Made by a program: the position numbers and the translations under genes
DNA from: Streptomyces alboniger
GTDB taxonomy: Bacteria > Actinomycetota > Actinomycetes > Streptomycetales > Streptomycetaceae
Direction: 5' to 3'
Assembly (NCBI RefSeq): GCF_008704395.1
Contig: NZ_CP023695.1
Location: 1,860,001 to 1,924,000 of the forward strand
DNA length: 64,000 bases
Notes under the pieces: model-generated
The model's input: only the letters and a program-made list of their open reading frames with translations
Database searches by the model: none
Told to the model about the DNA's origin: nothing
Shown: positions 9,559 to 20,073 of the stretch, piece by piece
Numbering within the stretch: position 1 is the first letter of the stretch
How the letters are laid out: the number at the start of each line of letters is the position of its first letter

Positions 9559-9578
9559 TGACATGCAATGACATGCAA
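9559..9578. repeat. 10-bp tandem direct repeat upstream of pgk
   Basis: TGACATGCAA occurs twice head to tail, about 20-40 nt before the pgk start codon and in the gap-pgk intergenic space. A one-helix-turn spacing is compatible with a protein-binding direct repeat, but no regulator is evident nearby. Confidence 0.7.
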
Positions 9579-9647
9579 CAGGGCCCGTCCGGCGCGGCGG
9601 TGCGCGGGACAGACCCTGTGCTCACATCGAGATGCCTGCTCTGGATA

Positions 9648-10688
<1,041 letters not shown>

Positions 10689-10788
10689 TTAGACGCCGGC
10701 GAGTTGTATGGGATGTCCCCGACCGCCTCCGACCCTACCTCTCCGAAGGCCCCGAGGTGACATTGAGTGGGGCTGGAAGCCGCACAAA

Positions 10789-10818
10789 GGCCCGTACCCC
10801 TCAGTAGGGGTACGGGCC
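10789..10818 (-). terminator. Terminator after the M14 carboxypeptidase gene
   Basis: A perfect 13-bp stem (GGCCCGTACCCCT and its complement) with a 4-nt loop, starting 30 nt beyond the carboxypeptidase stop on the - strand. Confidence 0.88.
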
Positions 10819-10847
10819 ACCGGGACCTTGGACCCGATTACGCCGTG

Positions 10848-13808
10848 TCAGCTGCGCAAATGTGCCAGGGAGGCGCCCATAAGAGCGGTTCTTTCCGCAC
10901 TTCCGGGCACGTGCTCCAGGCCGAAGCCGAGGAGCACGCTGTCACGCGCTGTAACCGCCGCGTAGGGCTTGTACAGCTCCCCGGAGCTGCTCCAGTCGCC
11001 TGTGATATTGGGGCTCCCGGCCGGGGGCGGGGAGACCTTCCAGGAGCCGAGCGAGGTCTCGAATCCCTCGGTCTCCTTGACATCGCCGCCGATGACCAGC
11101 TGCGCCTTGTCGGCGAAGAGGCCGCGCCCCCCGCTGGAGGGGTCGGTGACGGAGGCGAGGGAGACCTCGACCTTCTTGCCCGCGTAGGCGCTCAGGTCGA
11201 AGGCGACGGGCTTCCAGCCGCCGGAGGAACCCGTGAAGCTGTTCCAGGAGCCGCTGCTGCCGGTGGCCGTGCAGCCGCCCGCCCCGAGCGTCAGGTAGTG
11301 GCGCAGGAAGGGGTGGCCGTTGAGGAGGAACCCGGCGGCGCACTCGGCGGGCACGGTGGCCCGGGAGTTGCCGTTCCTGTCGGGCAGCGTCGTCCAGTCG
11401 TCGGCGCCCGGGGTGCGGGCTTCGAGCAGCCCGTGGTCGTATCCGGGCTCCAGGCTCCAGTTGAGGGCCAGCCTCAGCTCGGGCTTGTCGGCGGCCGGGA
11501 CGCCGGTCAGGTCGAGGGTGCGGGTGAGCCGCTTGTAGTCCCGGTCGGCGTGGGTGGCCGAGGCCATGCCCTGGCCCTCGTAGGGCGCGTACGGGTTGGT
11601 GAGGCCGGGGTAGGAGCCCGCGGCGGCGCTCTTGAACTGCGGGAATTGCCTGGCGGGCAGGTTGTCGGAGGTGACGGTGAAGCGGCCGGCCTTGTCCAGC
11701 GGGTTGGCGCCGGCGTCGGCGAGCGGGGTGTTCACCCGGCCGAGCGCGCCGCTGCCCTTGAAGCTCTTGACGCCGGGGGCGGGCAGACGTTCGTAGGCGC
11801 CGAGGTAGTACTGCGCGAAGTCGTCGGTCAGGGCCTCGCCCAGGTCGACGTCCCCGCCGGTGCGCTCGCCGGACTCGATGAGATTGCCGCCCTCGTTGAG
11901 GTAGGCGCGCAGGGCGAGTTGGGTGGGTGCGCCGGGGACGGGGTCGCCGGTGGGGTGCACGACTACGGAGAAGTGCGACAGGACGCCCAGCGGGTGCGGA
12001 GCACCTCGCTCGGCGACGTCCCAGACGGCGGCGGAGCGTCCGTTGGCCTTCAGGGCGTCGATGTACTTCTTGGTCTGGGCGGCCGGGGCGCCTTCCTCGG
12101 CGACGACGAGCGCGCTCCCCTTCGGGCGCTCGGCGACGGTGTACGTGAAGTGCTCGCTCTGGGTACGTCCCTTCTTGGTGCGGCCGGTGAACCACACCTC
12201 CACCTTGTCGCCCGCGCGGGCGCCCTCGACCTCGGCGCGGTACTGGTCGAAGTGGAGGTTGTCCTCACCGCCGTAGGTCTCGCCGCCCTTCCAGGCCTTG
12301 AGTTTCTCGTCGTGCGTGCGGCCGCCGTTGATCCGGTAGTTCAGCTCCTTGCCGCGCACGGACTTGCGGGCGGTGACGGCGACTTCCTGGTCGCCGCCGC
12401 GTGCGTACGAGGTGGAGAAGGTGTCCGGGGTGAAGTCCGGAGCCTCGATGCCGCTGACGGAGACCGGCTGGTCCGGGTGGAGTGCCGTCTCGGCGACGGC
12501 GAGCGCGAAGGGGACGTTCTTCGCGAACTCCTGCTGGATCAGCTTCTCGTCGTCGGGGAAGGTGAAGATGGACGCGCAGTCCTCGGGCCTCCAGGCGTCG
12601 CCCGGGTCTACGTTCGAGGCGGTCTGGCAGGTGGACATCTCGGGGGTGAACATCGGGATGCCGTTGATGTTGCCCGCGTGACCGTCGGCCTCGCCGTTGG
12701 TGGTGTACAGCTCGGAGGCGACCTGCGGGTGGTAGTCGGGTATCGCGGGCTTCTCGGGGGTGCCCGCGAGTGCCTTGTAGAGCACGTCGTCCGGGGTGGG
12801 CGTGGCGACCTGCCAGCCCACTCCGTAGAGGATCAGTTCGGCCGCGGAGTGGTAGTTGATGCCGTACTCGAAGCCGATCCGCTTCTGGAAGCGGTCGAGC
12901 GCCTTGGTCTCGGGCTCGGACATGGGTCCCGTGCCGCGGTAGGTCTCCGAGGAGGGGTGGGGGGACGAACCCTCGTTGTCGTAGCCCCACTTGTAGGCGA
13001 AGTTGCGGTTGAGGTCGACGCCGTCGCCGGGGGCGATCCGGCCGTCGCCGTCGATGTCGCGGAGGTTCTTGCGCCACTGGCGCTCCCCGTCGGCGGCGTG
13101 CGTGAAGTCGTAGCCGTCGGGGTTGGCGGAGAGCACGAACCACAGCTCGGTGGAGTCCACCAGCTTGGTGATGCGCTTGTCCTTGCCGTAGTTGTCGAGG
13201 TAGTGGTGCATCAGGCGGCGGGTCATCTCGGGGGTGATCCACTCGCGTGCGTGCTGGTTGGACAGGTAGAGCGTGGACGGCTTGGAGCCGTCCTTGGACT
13301 TCTTGGCGTTCTTGGAGAGTTTCAGGGCGAGGATGTCCTTGCCCTGAAGGCTCTTGCCGATGGAGACGACCTTGGTGAGGCCGGGGTGGGCCTGCCCGGT
13401 CCTGACGATCTCCTCCTTGAGGCCGCCCTTTCCGCTGTACGGGCGGTAGACGCCGTCGCCCGCGGCCTTGAGCCTCTTCTCCGCGGCCGGGGACACCTTG
13501 TGCTCGCTGAGTTCGATGCCCTGGCGCTCGATCGCCTCGGCCTGGCCCTCGGTCAGATACAGCTCGACGCGGCCGGTGCCGCGCTCGGGGGCCTGTCCGG
13601 CGAGTTCGTGGGCGTCCTGGCCCGCCTTGATCAGGATCGGTATCTGCTTCTTGGTGACGTCGGCCTGGTAGACCTTCACGGCCGCCGGGTCGTCGGCGGC
13701 CGGGGATTTCGCGGGTCCGCTCGCCTGGGCGTGCGGCGCGGCGGCGAGACCGCCGATGAGCAGTGCGCTCGCGGCGAGGATCGACCTCGCGCTCGCTCTT
13801 CGTCTCAT
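10848..13808 (-). CDS. Secreted M14-family zinc carboxypeptidase with C-terminal adhesion-like domain
   Basis: A 986-aa exported enzyme. It opens with a Sec signal peptide (MRRRASARSILAASALLIGG, cleavage near AQA-SG). An activation-type segment precedes the M14 catalytic domain (roughly residues 115-420): SNQHAREWITPE supplies the His/Glu zinc ligands, ANPDGYDF and GVDLNRNFAYKWG are substrate-pocket motifs, GINYHSAAELI the third zinc ligand, and FTPEMSTCQ the catalytic Glu. The remaining 500 residues include a ThuA/glutamine-amidotransferase-like stretch and, near the end, a MAM/immune-inhibitor-A-like beta region. I use the internal ATG because GGGGGG lies 4 nt before it and the signal peptide follows directly. 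Likely role: extracellular peptide scavenging. Confidence 0.9.
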   Translation of the reverse strand: MRRRASARSILAASALLIGGLAAAPHAQASGPAKSPAADDPAAVKVYQADVTKKQIPILIKAGQDAHELAGQAPERGTGRVELYLTEGQAEAIERQGIELSEHKVSPAAEKRLKAAGDGVYRPYSGKGGLKEEIVRTGQAHPGLTKVVSIGKSLQGKDILALKLSKNAKKSKDGSKPSTLYLSNQHAREWITPEMTRRLMHHYLDNYGKDKRITKLVDSTELWFVLSANPDGYDFTHAADGERQWRKNLRDIDGDGRIAPGDGVDLNRNFAYKWGYDNEGSSPHPSSETYRGTGPMSEPETKALDRFQKRIGFEYGINYHSAAELILYGVGWQVATPTPDDVLYKALAGTPEKPAIPDYHPQVASELYTTNGEADGHAGNINGIPMFTPEMSTCQTASNVDPGDAWRPEDCASIFTFPDDEKLIQQEFAKNVPFALAVAETALHPDQPVSVSGIEAPDFTPDTFSTSYARGGDQEVAVTARKSVRGKELNYRINGGRTHDEKLKAWKGGETYGGEDNLHFDQYRAEVEGARAGDKVEVWFTGRTKKGRTQSEHFTYTVAERPKGSALVVAEEGAPAAQTKKYIDALKANGRSAAVWDVAERGAPHPLGVLSHFSVVVHPTGDPVPGAPTQLALRAYLNEGGNLIESGERTGGDVDLGEALTDDFAQYYLGAYERLPAPGVKSFKGSGALGRVNTPLADAGANPLDKAGRFTVTSDNLPARQFPQFKSAAAGSYPGLTNPYAPYEGQGMASATHADRDYKRLTRTLDLTGVPAADKPELRLALNWSLEPGYDHGLLEARTPGADDWTTLPDRNGNSRATVPAECAAGFLLNGHPFLRHYLTLGAGGCTATGSSGSWNSFTGSSGGWKPVAFDLSAYAGKKVEVSLASVTDPSSGGRGLFADKAQLVIGGDVKETEGFETSLGSWKVSPPPAGSPNITGDWSSSGELYKPYAAVTARDSVLLGFGLEHVPGSAERTALMGASLAHLRS

Positions 13809-13983
13809 GTGCCCCCCTTGCGGTTGTCCGGCACAGATGTGCCGGATGCAAGGCTCGTGACAGTGCATGATCATGTCAATACAGCGGGTGAGGATGCCGG
13901 GGGGCGGGCACGCGGAACGCGGGGGCGGGCACGCGAAAGCCGCCGGTGCCGTGTGGGGCGCCGACGGCTCACGTGGCCTGCGG

Positions 13984-14019
13984 TGCGGTAAAGGCCTGGG
14001 GTGCGGTAAAGGCCTGGGG
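13984..14019. repeat. 18-bp perfect tandem duplication downstream of whiA
   Basis: TGCGGTAAAGGCCTGGGG occurs twice in direct succession and ends immediately at the whiA stop codon. It looks like a replication-slippage duplication of the 3' flank. Confidence 0.8.
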
Positions 14020-15009
14020 TCAGACCGCCATGTTGTCCGCGAGCTCCTCGGTCAGATTGGACTCCGTGCCGGGGATGCCCAGGTCCTGGGCCCGCTTGTC
14101 GGCCATGGCGAGCAGCCGGCGGATGCGGCCCGCGACGGCGTCCTTGGTCAGCGGCGGGTCGGCGAGGGCGCCCAGCTCCTCCAGGGAGGCCTGCTTGTGC
14201 TCCATGCGCAGCCGTCCCGCGGCCGCCAGGTGCTCGGGCACCTCGTCGCCGAGGATCTCCAGGGCGCGCTGCACGCGGGCACCGGCGGCGACGGCCGCGC
14301 GCGCCGAGCGGCGCAGGTTCGCGTCGTCGAAGTTGGCCAGGCGGTTGGCGGTGGCACGCACCTCGCGCCGCATCCGCCGCTCCTCCCAGGCGAGCACCGA
14401 CTCGTGCGCCCCGAGACGGGTGAGCAGCGCGCCGATCGCGTCCCCGTCGCGTACGACGACCCGGTCCACGCCCCGCACCTCGCGCGCCTTGCCCGCGATC
14501 TGGAGTCGGCGCGCGGCGCCGACGAGCGCGAGCGCGGCCTCCGGGCCGGGGCAGGTCACCTCCAGGGAGGATGAGCGGCCGGGCTCGGTGAGCGAGCCGT
14601 GCGCGAGGAACGCCCCGCGCCAGGCCGCCTCCGCGTCGCAGGTGGCCCCCGAGACCACCTGCGGCGGCAGGCCCCGGATGGGGCGGCCGCGGCCGTCCAC
14701 GAGGCCCGTCTGCCGGGCCAGCTGATCGCCGCCCGCGACCACCCGAACGACGTAACGCGAACCGCGCCGCAGGCCGCCGGGGGCCATCACGATCAGCTCC
14801 GAGCTGTGCCCGAAGATCTCCAGGATGTCCCGCTTCAGGCGTCGTGCCGCCATCGCGGTGTCCAGCTCCGCCTCGATCACGATGCGGCCGCTCACCAGGT
14901 GAAGGCCGCCCGCGAACCGCAGGATCGCCGAGACCTCTGCCTTCCTGCAGCAGGTCCGGGTGACGGGAAGCCGGGAGATCTCGTCCTTCACCGCTGCCGT
15001 CATCGCCAT
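14020..15009 (-). CDS. whiA: Sporulation regulator WhiA
   Basis: A 329-aa DNA-binding protein, from memory almost identical to S. coelicolor WhiA. It has an N-terminal degenerate LAGLIDADG homing-endonuclease fold (roughly residues 1-200, e.g. [20 protein letters not shown]) and a C-terminal helix-turn-helix (roughly 220-310, e.g. [25 protein letters not shown]). In Streptomyces WhiA acts with WhiB at GACAC boxes to switch growing aerial hyphae to sporulation septation. Its ATG lies inside the last codons of yvcK (10-nt overlap), with GGAAGG upstream. Expression may come from read-through of the uvrC operon and from an internal promoter in yvcK. Confidence 0.98.
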   Translation of the reverse strand: MAMTAAVKDEISRLPVTRTCCRKAEVSAILRFAGGLHLVSGRIVIEAELDTAMAARRLKRDILEIFGHSSELIVMAPGGLRRGSRYVVRVVAGGDQLARQTGLVDGRGRPIRGLPPQVVSGATCDAEAAWRGAFLAHGSLTEPGRSSSLEVTCPGPEAALALVGAARRLQIAGKAREVRGVDRVVVRDGDAIGALLTRLGAHESVLAWEERRMRREVRATANRLANFDDANLRRSARAAVAAGARVQRALEILGDEVPEHLAAAGRLRMEHKQASLEELGALADPPLTKDAVAGRIRRLLAMADKRAQDLGIPGTESNLTEELADNMAV

Positions 15010-16022
15010 GGGCCGATCCTTCCATGCATCCGAAAAATACGGTCGTACGCGGCTGCCAGGAGCTCCGGATCGTGCCTCGGAGTCCCGTCGGGCCGGGCCA
15101 CCGGCGCCAGCTCGACCGTCGCACCGAGCCGCTTCGCGGCATCGGTCAGCGACTCTCGGTCGGGCACGGCGGCCTCGTCGGCCAGCACCACGTCCAGGGC
15201 GAGTTTAGGGGCGTGTCGGGCCAAAACCTCCAAATGACGCTGCGGAGAGAAGCCATCGGTTTCTCCCGGTTGCGGCGCGAGGTTGAGCGGGAGGACCTTG
15301 CGGGCCTTCGTCTCGGTGAGCGCGTCGAGCAGTTCGGGGACCAAAAGGTGCGGGATCACCGAGGAGAACCAGGAGCCCGGGCCGAGCACGACCCAGTCCG
15401 CGTCGAGCACGGCGGCGACCGCCTCGGGGACGGCCGGCGGGTCGTGCGGGACGACGTGCACGGACTGGACCTCGCCCGGGGTGAGGGCCACCGTGGCCTG
15501 GCCGCGGACGGTGTCCACGTCGTCGGGGCGGGCCGGGTCGTGGCCCTTGACCAGGGCCTGGAGCTCCAGGGGGACGGCCGACATGGGCAGCACCCGGCCC
15601 TGGGCGCCGAGCAGGCGGCCGACCAGGTCCAGGGCCTGGACGTGGTCGCCGAGCTGCTCCCACAGGGCGACGATCAGGAGATTGCCGACCGCGTGCTCGT
15701 GCAGGTCGCCGCGGGACTGGAAGCGGTGCTGGATGACGCGGGCCCAGGTCTGGCCCCAGTCGTCGTCGCCGCAGAGCGCGGCGAGCGCCTTGCGCAGGTC
15801 ACCGGGCGGCAGCACGCCCAGCTCGTCACGGAGGCGGCCGCTGGAGCCGCCGTCGTCGGCGACCGTGACGACGGCGGTGAGGTCACCGGCCCCGGTGATG
15901 CGGCGCAGCGCGGCGAGCGAGGCGGACAGCCCCATGCCCCCGCCGAGCGCGACCACCTTCGGCTGGGTGCCCCGCTTGCGGCCCAGACGGGTCAGGCGGA
16001 CGGTCCGGCGGGTCGGCTTCAC
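15000..16022 (-). CDS. yvcK: YvcK/CofD-like (gluconeogenesis factor) family protein
   Basis: A 340-aa protein of the CofD/YvcK fold. Motifs are [18 protein letters not shown] near residue 23, [28 protein letters not shown] near residue 50, and [21 protein letters not shown] near residue 220. YvcK (CuvA in mycobacteria) binds UDP-sugars and affects cell-wall growth and carbon-source adaptation. The GTG start overlaps the rapZ stop (GTGA), and the 3' end overlaps whiA. Codons around 15200-15258 are strikingly non-optimal for Streptomyces (TCT, CGT, CAT, TTG, GTT, CGA, CCT, AAA), which suggests a DNA-level constraint there. Confidence 0.95.
   Translation of the reverse strand: MKPTRRTVRLTRLGRKRGTQPKVVALGGGMGLSASLAALRRITGAGDLTAVVTVADDGGSSGRLRDELGVLPPGDLRKALAALCGDDDWGQTWARVIQHRFQSRGDLHEHAVGNLLIVALWEQLGDHVQALDLVGRLLGAQGRVLPMSAVPLELQALVKGHDPARPDDVDTVRGQATVALTPGEVQSVHVVPHDPPAVPEAVAAVLDADWVVLGPGSWFSSVIPHLLVPELLDALTETKARKVLPLNLAPQPGETDGFSPQRHLEVLARHAPKLALDVVLADEAAVPDRESLTDAAKRLGATVELAPVARPDGTPRHDPELLAAAYDRIFRMHGRIGPWR
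15202..15240 (-). promoter_or_regulatory. Candidate internal whiA promoter with GACAC box
   Basis: Within yvcK and about 190 nt before whiA, the - strand carries GACAC (15213-15217) five bases upstream of TAAACT (15202-15207), in an AT-rich patch built from rare codons. GACAC is the published WhiA recognition core. No convincing -35 is present, which would suit an activator-dependent promoter. This is a prediction. Confidence 0.4.
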
Positions 16023-16954
16023 TCGCGCCCCATGTCCCGGTGGACCATGACGGTCTCCACGCCCTCGGAGGCCAGGCGTGCCGCGAGCTTCTCCGACATG
16101 GCCACCGAGCGGTGCTTGCCGCCCGTGCAGCCGACCGCGATCGTCACGTAACGCTTGCCCTCGCGGCGGTAGCCCGCGGCGATGAGCTGGAGCAGCTCGG
16201 CGTACCGGTCGAGGAACTCCTTGGCGCCGGGCTGGTTGAAGACGTACGCCGCCACCTCCTCGTTCAGGCCGGTGTACTGGCGCAGCTCGGGGACCCAGTG
16301 GGGGTTCGGCAGGAAGCGCATGTCGACGACGAGGTCGGCGTCGACCGGGAGCCCGTACTTGAAGCCGAAGGACATGACGGTGGCCCGCAGCTCGGGCTCC
16401 TCCTCGCCCGCGAACGAGGCGTCCATCTTGGCGCGCAGCTCGTGCACGTTGAGGCTGGAGGTGTCGATGACGAGGTCGGCGTCGCCGCGCAGCTCGCGCA
16501 GCAGGTCGCGCTCGGCGGCGATGCCGTCGACGATGCGGCCGTCGCCCTGGAGCGGGTGGGGGCGGCGGACCGACTCGAAGCGGCGCACCAGGGCCTCGTC
16601 GGAGGACTCCAGGAAGACGATGCGCCGCGTGACGTTCTTCGACTCCAGCTCGGCGAGGGACTCGCGGAGGTTGTCGAAGAAGCGCCGGCCGCGGACGTCG
16701 ACGACGACCGCGATGCGGGCGACGTTGCCCTGCGAGCGGGCTCCGAGCTCCACCATCGTGGGGATCAGCGCGGGCGGCAGGTTGTCGACCACGAACCAGC
16801 CGAGGTCCTCCAGGCACTTGGCGGCCGTACTGCGTCCGGCGCCCGACATGCCGGAGATGATCACCAGTTCGGGGATCGCCGCCTCCGGCACCCCTGGCGT
16901 CTCGATGGGCGTGCCCGCACTCACTTGCTCTCCACCTTCGTCGTGCTCGCTCAT
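16019..16954 (-). CDS. rapZ: RapZ/YvcJ-family nucleotide-binding protein
   Basis: A 311-aa P-loop protein. The Walker A motif GMSGAGRST lies near residue 35, followed by a Walker-B-like [11 protein letters not shown], and the C-terminal domain contains [18 protein letters not shown] and the signature [14 protein letters not shown]. coli RapZ is an RNA-binding adaptor for GlmZ decay, while in Gram-positives (YvcJ) the role is less clear. The N-terminal 27 residues are an acidic, probably disordered extension. The start overlaps the uvrC stop (ATGA), and the stop overlaps yvcK. Confidence 0.95.
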   Translation of the reverse strand: MSEHDEGGEQVSAGTPIETPGVPEAAIPELVIISGMSGAGRSTAAKCLEDLGWFVVDNLPPALIPTMVELGARSQGNVARIAVVVDVRGRRFFDNLRESLAELESKNVTRRIVFLESSDEALVRRFESVRRPHPLQGDGRIVDGIAAERDLLRELRGDADLVIDTSSLNVHELRAKMDASFAGEEEPELRATVMSFGFKYGLPVDADLVVDMRFLPNPHWVPELRQYTGLNEEVAAYVFNQPGAKEFLDRYAELLQLIAAGYRREGKRYVTIAVGCTGGKHRSVAMSEKLAARLASEGVETVMVHRDMGRE

Positions 16955-19104
16955 GTCTGCTGCCCCCGTCGTTCCTCTGCGGCGCCCGCGGTCACGGGCT
17001 CCTCGTCTGCGCTGCCGGAGGGACCCGCGGTCACGGGTTCCTCGTCCTCGCCGCCAAAGATGTCCGCCGGGGCGGGCATCTCGACCGCACTACCCGAGGC
17101 GCCCGCCGAGGTGGGCTCCTCGTCTTCCATGATCTCTCCGGTCGCCATGTTCACGGCGGGGGCGGCGGGTGCCGCCCGGGCGAAGGCCGCCACGATGGCC
17201 TCAGCCGTCTTGCGGCCTATGCCCGGAACCTCGCAGATCTGGTCGATTGTCGCGGATCGGAGTCTCTTCACCGAACCGAAGTGCTTGATCAGCGTCCGCT
17301 TGCGGGCGTCGCCGAGCCCCGGCACCTCGTCCAGCGGCCCCGCCTTGAAGCGCTTGGCCCGCTTGGCGCGCTGGTAGGTGATGGCGAAGCGGTGCGCCTC
17401 GTCACGTACGCGCTGGAGGAGATAGAGCCCCTCGCTGGTGCGCGGCAGGATGACCGGGTCCTCCTCGGTGGGGACCCAGACCTCCTCCAGGCGCTTGGCC
17501 AGGCCGCAGACCGCGATGTCGTCGATGCCCAGCTCGTCGAGGGCCCGCTGGGCGGCCGCCACCTGCGGCTGGCCGCCGTCGACGACGACGAGCTGCGGGG
17601 GGTACGCGAACCGCTTGGGGCGGCCGTCCTCCTCGGTGAGGCCGCTGGCGGGAACCTCGCCGCTCTCCGGGTCGGCTCCCTCCTCGGACCACTCCCCCGT
17701 CCGCTCCTTGTCGGAGATGTAGCGCTTGAAGCGGCGCGTGATCACCTCGTGCATGGAGCGGACGTCGTCCTGGCCCTCGAAGCCCTTGATCTGGAACCGG
17801 CGGTACTCGCTCTTCCTGGCGAGGCCGTCCTCGAAGACGACCATCGACGCCACGACGTCGTCACCCTGGAGGTGCGAGATGTCGTAGCACTCGATGCGCA
17901 GGGGCGCGCTGTCCAGCTCCAGGGCGGCCGCGATCTCCTCCAGGGCGCGGGAGCGGGTGGTGAGGTCGGAGGCGCGCTTGGTCTTGTGCAGGACCAGGGA
18001 CTGCTGGGCGTTGCGCGCGACGGTCTCCATGAGGGCCTTCTTGTCGCCGCGCTGCGGGATGCGCAACGAGACGTTGGCACCGCGGCGCTCCGTCAGCCAC
18101 TCCTGGACCGGCTCCAGGGGATCGGGCAGGGCCGGGACCAGCACCTCCTTGGGCACGGCGTCGCCGGTCTCCTCGCCGTAGAGCTGCTGGAGCGCGTGCT
18201 CGACGAGGTCGCCGCTGGTGACCGCCTCGACCTTGTCGGTGACCCAGCCTCGCTGGCCGCGCACGCGGCCGCCCCGGACGTGGAAGATCTGGACGGCGGC
18301 CTCCAGCTCGTCCTCGGCGAGGGCGATGAGGTCCGCGTCGGTGGCGTCGGCGAGGACGACGGCGCTCTTCTCCATCGCCTTCTTGAGGGCGTCGATGTCG
18401 TCGCGCAGGCGGGCCGCGCGCTCGTACTCCATCTCCTCGGCCGCGTCCGCCATCTGCCGCTCCAGGCGGCGGATGTACGTCCCGGTGCGGCCGGCCATGA
18501 AGTCGCAGAAGTCCTCGGCGAGTTCGCGGTGGTCCTCGGGGGTGACGCGCTCCACGCAGGGCGCCGAGCACTTGCCGATGTAGCCGAGCAGGCAGGGGCG
18601 GCCGGTGCGGGTGGCGTTCTTGAACACGCCCGCGGAGCAGGTGCGCACCGGGAAGGCGCGCAGGAGGAGGTCGACGGTGTCGCGGATCGCCCAGGCGTGG
18701 CCGTAGGGGCCGAAGTAGCGCACGCCCTTCTTCTTGTGGCCGCGCATCACCTGCACGCGCGGGAACTTCTCGTTCATCGTCACCGCGAGGTACGGATAGC
18801 TCTTGTCGTCGCGGTACTTGACGTTGAACCGGGGGTCGAACTCCTTGATCCAGGAGTACTCCAGCTGGAGCGCCTCGACCTCGTTGTTCACCACCGTCCA
18901 CTCGACGGAGGCGGCGGTCGTCACCATGGAGCGGGTGCGGGGGTGCAGGTTCGCCAGGTCCTGGAAGTAGCTGGCCAGGCGCTGGCGCAGGCTCTTGGCC
19001 TTCCCGACGTAGATCACCCGGCGGTGCTCGTCGCGGAATTTGTAGACCCCCGGGGCGTCGGGGATCTGTCCCGGCTTGGGGCGGTAGCTGGAAGGGTCGG
19101 CCAT
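16951..19104 (-). CDS. uvrC: UvrABC excinuclease subunit C
   Basis: A 717-aa nuclease making the 3' and 5' incisions in nucleotide-excision repair. Domains in order: GIY-YIG ([10 protein letters not shown] ... [14 protein letters not shown], residues 14-50), a Cys-rich segment, UVR motif ([20 protein letters not shown], near 205), RNase H-like endonuclease domain ([22 protein letters not shown] near 400), and HhH pair ([20 protein letters not shown], 600-660). The last 65 residues are an acidic tail with repeated EEPVTAG/SGSA units. The ATG has no clear Shine-Dalgarno sequence but lies 7 nt after a damage-promoter -10, so a leaderless mRNA is likely. It heads the operon uvrC-rapZ-yvcK-whiA. 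Confidence 0.97.
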   Translation of the reverse strand: MADPSSYRPKPGQIPDAPGVYKFRDEHRRVIYVGKAKSLRQRLASYFQDLANLHPRTRSMVTTAASVEWTVVNNEVEALQLEYSWIKEFDPRFNVKYRDDKSYPYLAVTMNEKFPRVQVMRGHKKKGVRYFGPYGHAWAIRDTVDLLLRAFPVRTCSAGVFKNATRTGRPCLLGYIGKCSAPCVERVTPEDHRELAEDFCDFMAGRTGTYIRRLERQMADAAEEMEYERAARLRDDIDALKKAMEKSAVVLADATDADLIALAEDELEAAVQIFHVRGGRVRGQRGWVTDKVEAVTSGDLVEHALQQLYGEETGDAVPKEVLVPALPDPLEPVQEWLTERRGANVSLRIPQRGDKKALMETVARNAQQSLVLHKTKRASDLTTRSRALEEIAAALELDSAPLRIECYDISHLQGDDVVASMVVFEDGLARKSEYRRFQIKGFEGQDDVRSMHEVITRRFKRYISDKERTGEWSEEGADPESGEVPASGLTEEDGRPKRFAYPPQLVVVDGGQPQVAAAQRALDELGIDDIAVCGLAKRLEEVWVPTEEDPVILPRTSEGLYLLQRVRDEAHRFAITYQRAKRAKRFKAGPLDEVPGLGDARKRTLIKHFGSVKRLRSATIDQICEVPGIGRKTAEAIVAAFARAAPAAPAVNMATGEIMEDEEPTSAGASGSAVEMPAPADIFGGEDEEPVTAGPSGSADEEPVTAGAAEERRGQQT

Positions 19105-19111
19105 GTCGGAC

Positions 19112-19134
19112 AGCCTACTGGCGTGCGCTGACAG
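19112..19134 (-). promoter_or_regulatory. PafBC/RecA-NDp-type promoter of uvrC
   Basis: On the - strand CTGTCAGCG, then 8 bases, then TAGGCT. The TGTCAG core and spacing match the actinobacterial damage-promoter consensus TTGTCRGTG-N8-TAnnnT, with two flanking mismatches. The -10 ends 7 nt before the uvrC ATG. Confidence 0.7.
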
Positions 19135-19196
19135 TCCGGGTCGGCGCAGGGGACGGCCGCCGTACCCCGCGGGGAACAGCGGCCGCACCCCCGGTA

Positions 19197-19230
19197 GGGG
19201 ACGGCGGTCGGCGTCCCGGCCGCCGTCCCC
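19197..19230 (-). terminator. Terminator after the C-anchored secreted protein gene
   Basis: An 11-bp perfect stem (GGGGACGGCGG and its complement) that can extend inward by three more pairs. It starts 8 nt beyond the stop of the gene at 19238. Confidence 0.75.
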
Positions 19231-19237
19231 GGCTCGC

Positions 19238-20068
19238 TCAGCCCTGCTGCCGCGCCTTGCGGCGCCGCACGAGCGCCGTCCCGGAGAGGCCGAGGGCGAC
19301 CAGGGCGCTCGCGCCGGCCAGTGAGGAGGCGACCGTCACGGGGCCTTCGGCCGTGCTCTCGGCCGGGCCCGCGACGGAGGCCTGCTCGGCCTTCGCGTCG
19401 TCGTATCCGCCCGCCTTGCCCGACTTCTCGTACGCGGAGCCCGGCAGCTTGTCGCCGTACGCTTTCTGGACGCGCTTGCGATAGGCGGCCAGCGAGGTGC
19501 CGTCGGCGCCCACGGCTCGCACCGCGTCCTTGTCGAGGGGCAGCACGCGCGCGTGGCCCTGCACGTACCAGGCGTTGATCTGCGGCTCGTGGAAGACGGT
19601 GCCTCCGGGGAGCTTCTTCGCGCCCGCGCGCGCGTAGCGGGTCTCGTCGTCCCCTGTGGCGATGTTCACGACCTGCCACGACCCGCCTCGCTCGACCGTC
19701 CACAGGGAGGCCTCCTGGCCGTCCGAGGAGACGGCCTTGCTGGCGAGGAACTCCAGGCGGGTGACCGGTGCGCCCTTCTTGCCCGCGACGAACTCCGGGG
19801 AGAGGTAGTACACGGGTACGGCCTTGCCCTCGACCCGCGGGTCGGCCGCGGCCCTGGCGACCGCTCCCTCCCGGGAGAAGAAGCGGGAGAGCGTCTCCAG
19901 GGTCTTCGGCGCCTGCGCCGCCTTGTGCGCGGCGTCACGCGAGGCCGCGGAGGGGGCGGGGGGTCCGGAGTCGGCGGTGGCGGCCGGGGTGACGAGGCCC
20001 ACGAGCAGGGTGGCGGCCGACGTGGCGAGCGCGGCCCTGGCCAGGTGGCGGGGAAGGTGACGGGTCAT
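19238..20068 (-). CDS. Secreted, C-terminally membrane-anchored protein of unknown function
   Basis: A 276-aa protein with an N-terminal signal sequence ([20 protein letters not shown], cleavage near ATA-DS), an extracellular domain of about 200 residues, and a C-terminal helix ([19 protein letters not shown]) followed by the positive stop RRRKARQQG. There is no sortase LPxTG-type motif before the helix, so it is more likely a plain transmembrane anchor. I do not recognise the extracellular domain. It starts 5 nt after the cysteine peptidase stop; an overlapping GTG three codons earlier is an alternative start. The tight spacing suggests the two proteins work together at the cell surface. Confidence 0.75.
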   Translation of the reverse strand: MTRHLPRHLARAALATSAATLLVGLVTPAATADSGPPAPSAASRDAAHKAAQAPKTLETLSRFFSREGAVARAAADPRVEGKAVPVYYLSPEFVAGKKGAPVTRLEFLASKAVSSDGQEASLWTVERGGSWQVVNIATGDDETRYARAGAKKLPGGTVFHEPQINAWYVQGHARVLPLDKDAVRAVGADGTSLAAYRKRVQKAYGDKLPGSAYEKSGKAGGYDDAKAEQASVAGPAESTAEGPVTVASSLAGASALVALGLSGTALVRRRKARQQG

Positions 20069-20073
20069 CGCTC

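Noticed and set aside
10767..13991. Very long + strand open frame opposite the M14 carboxypeptidase
   Set aside because: It is the antisense shadow of a clear secreted peptidase gene; composition is Val/Gly/Leu-rich with no domain, as expected from the complementary strand of high-GC coding DNA.
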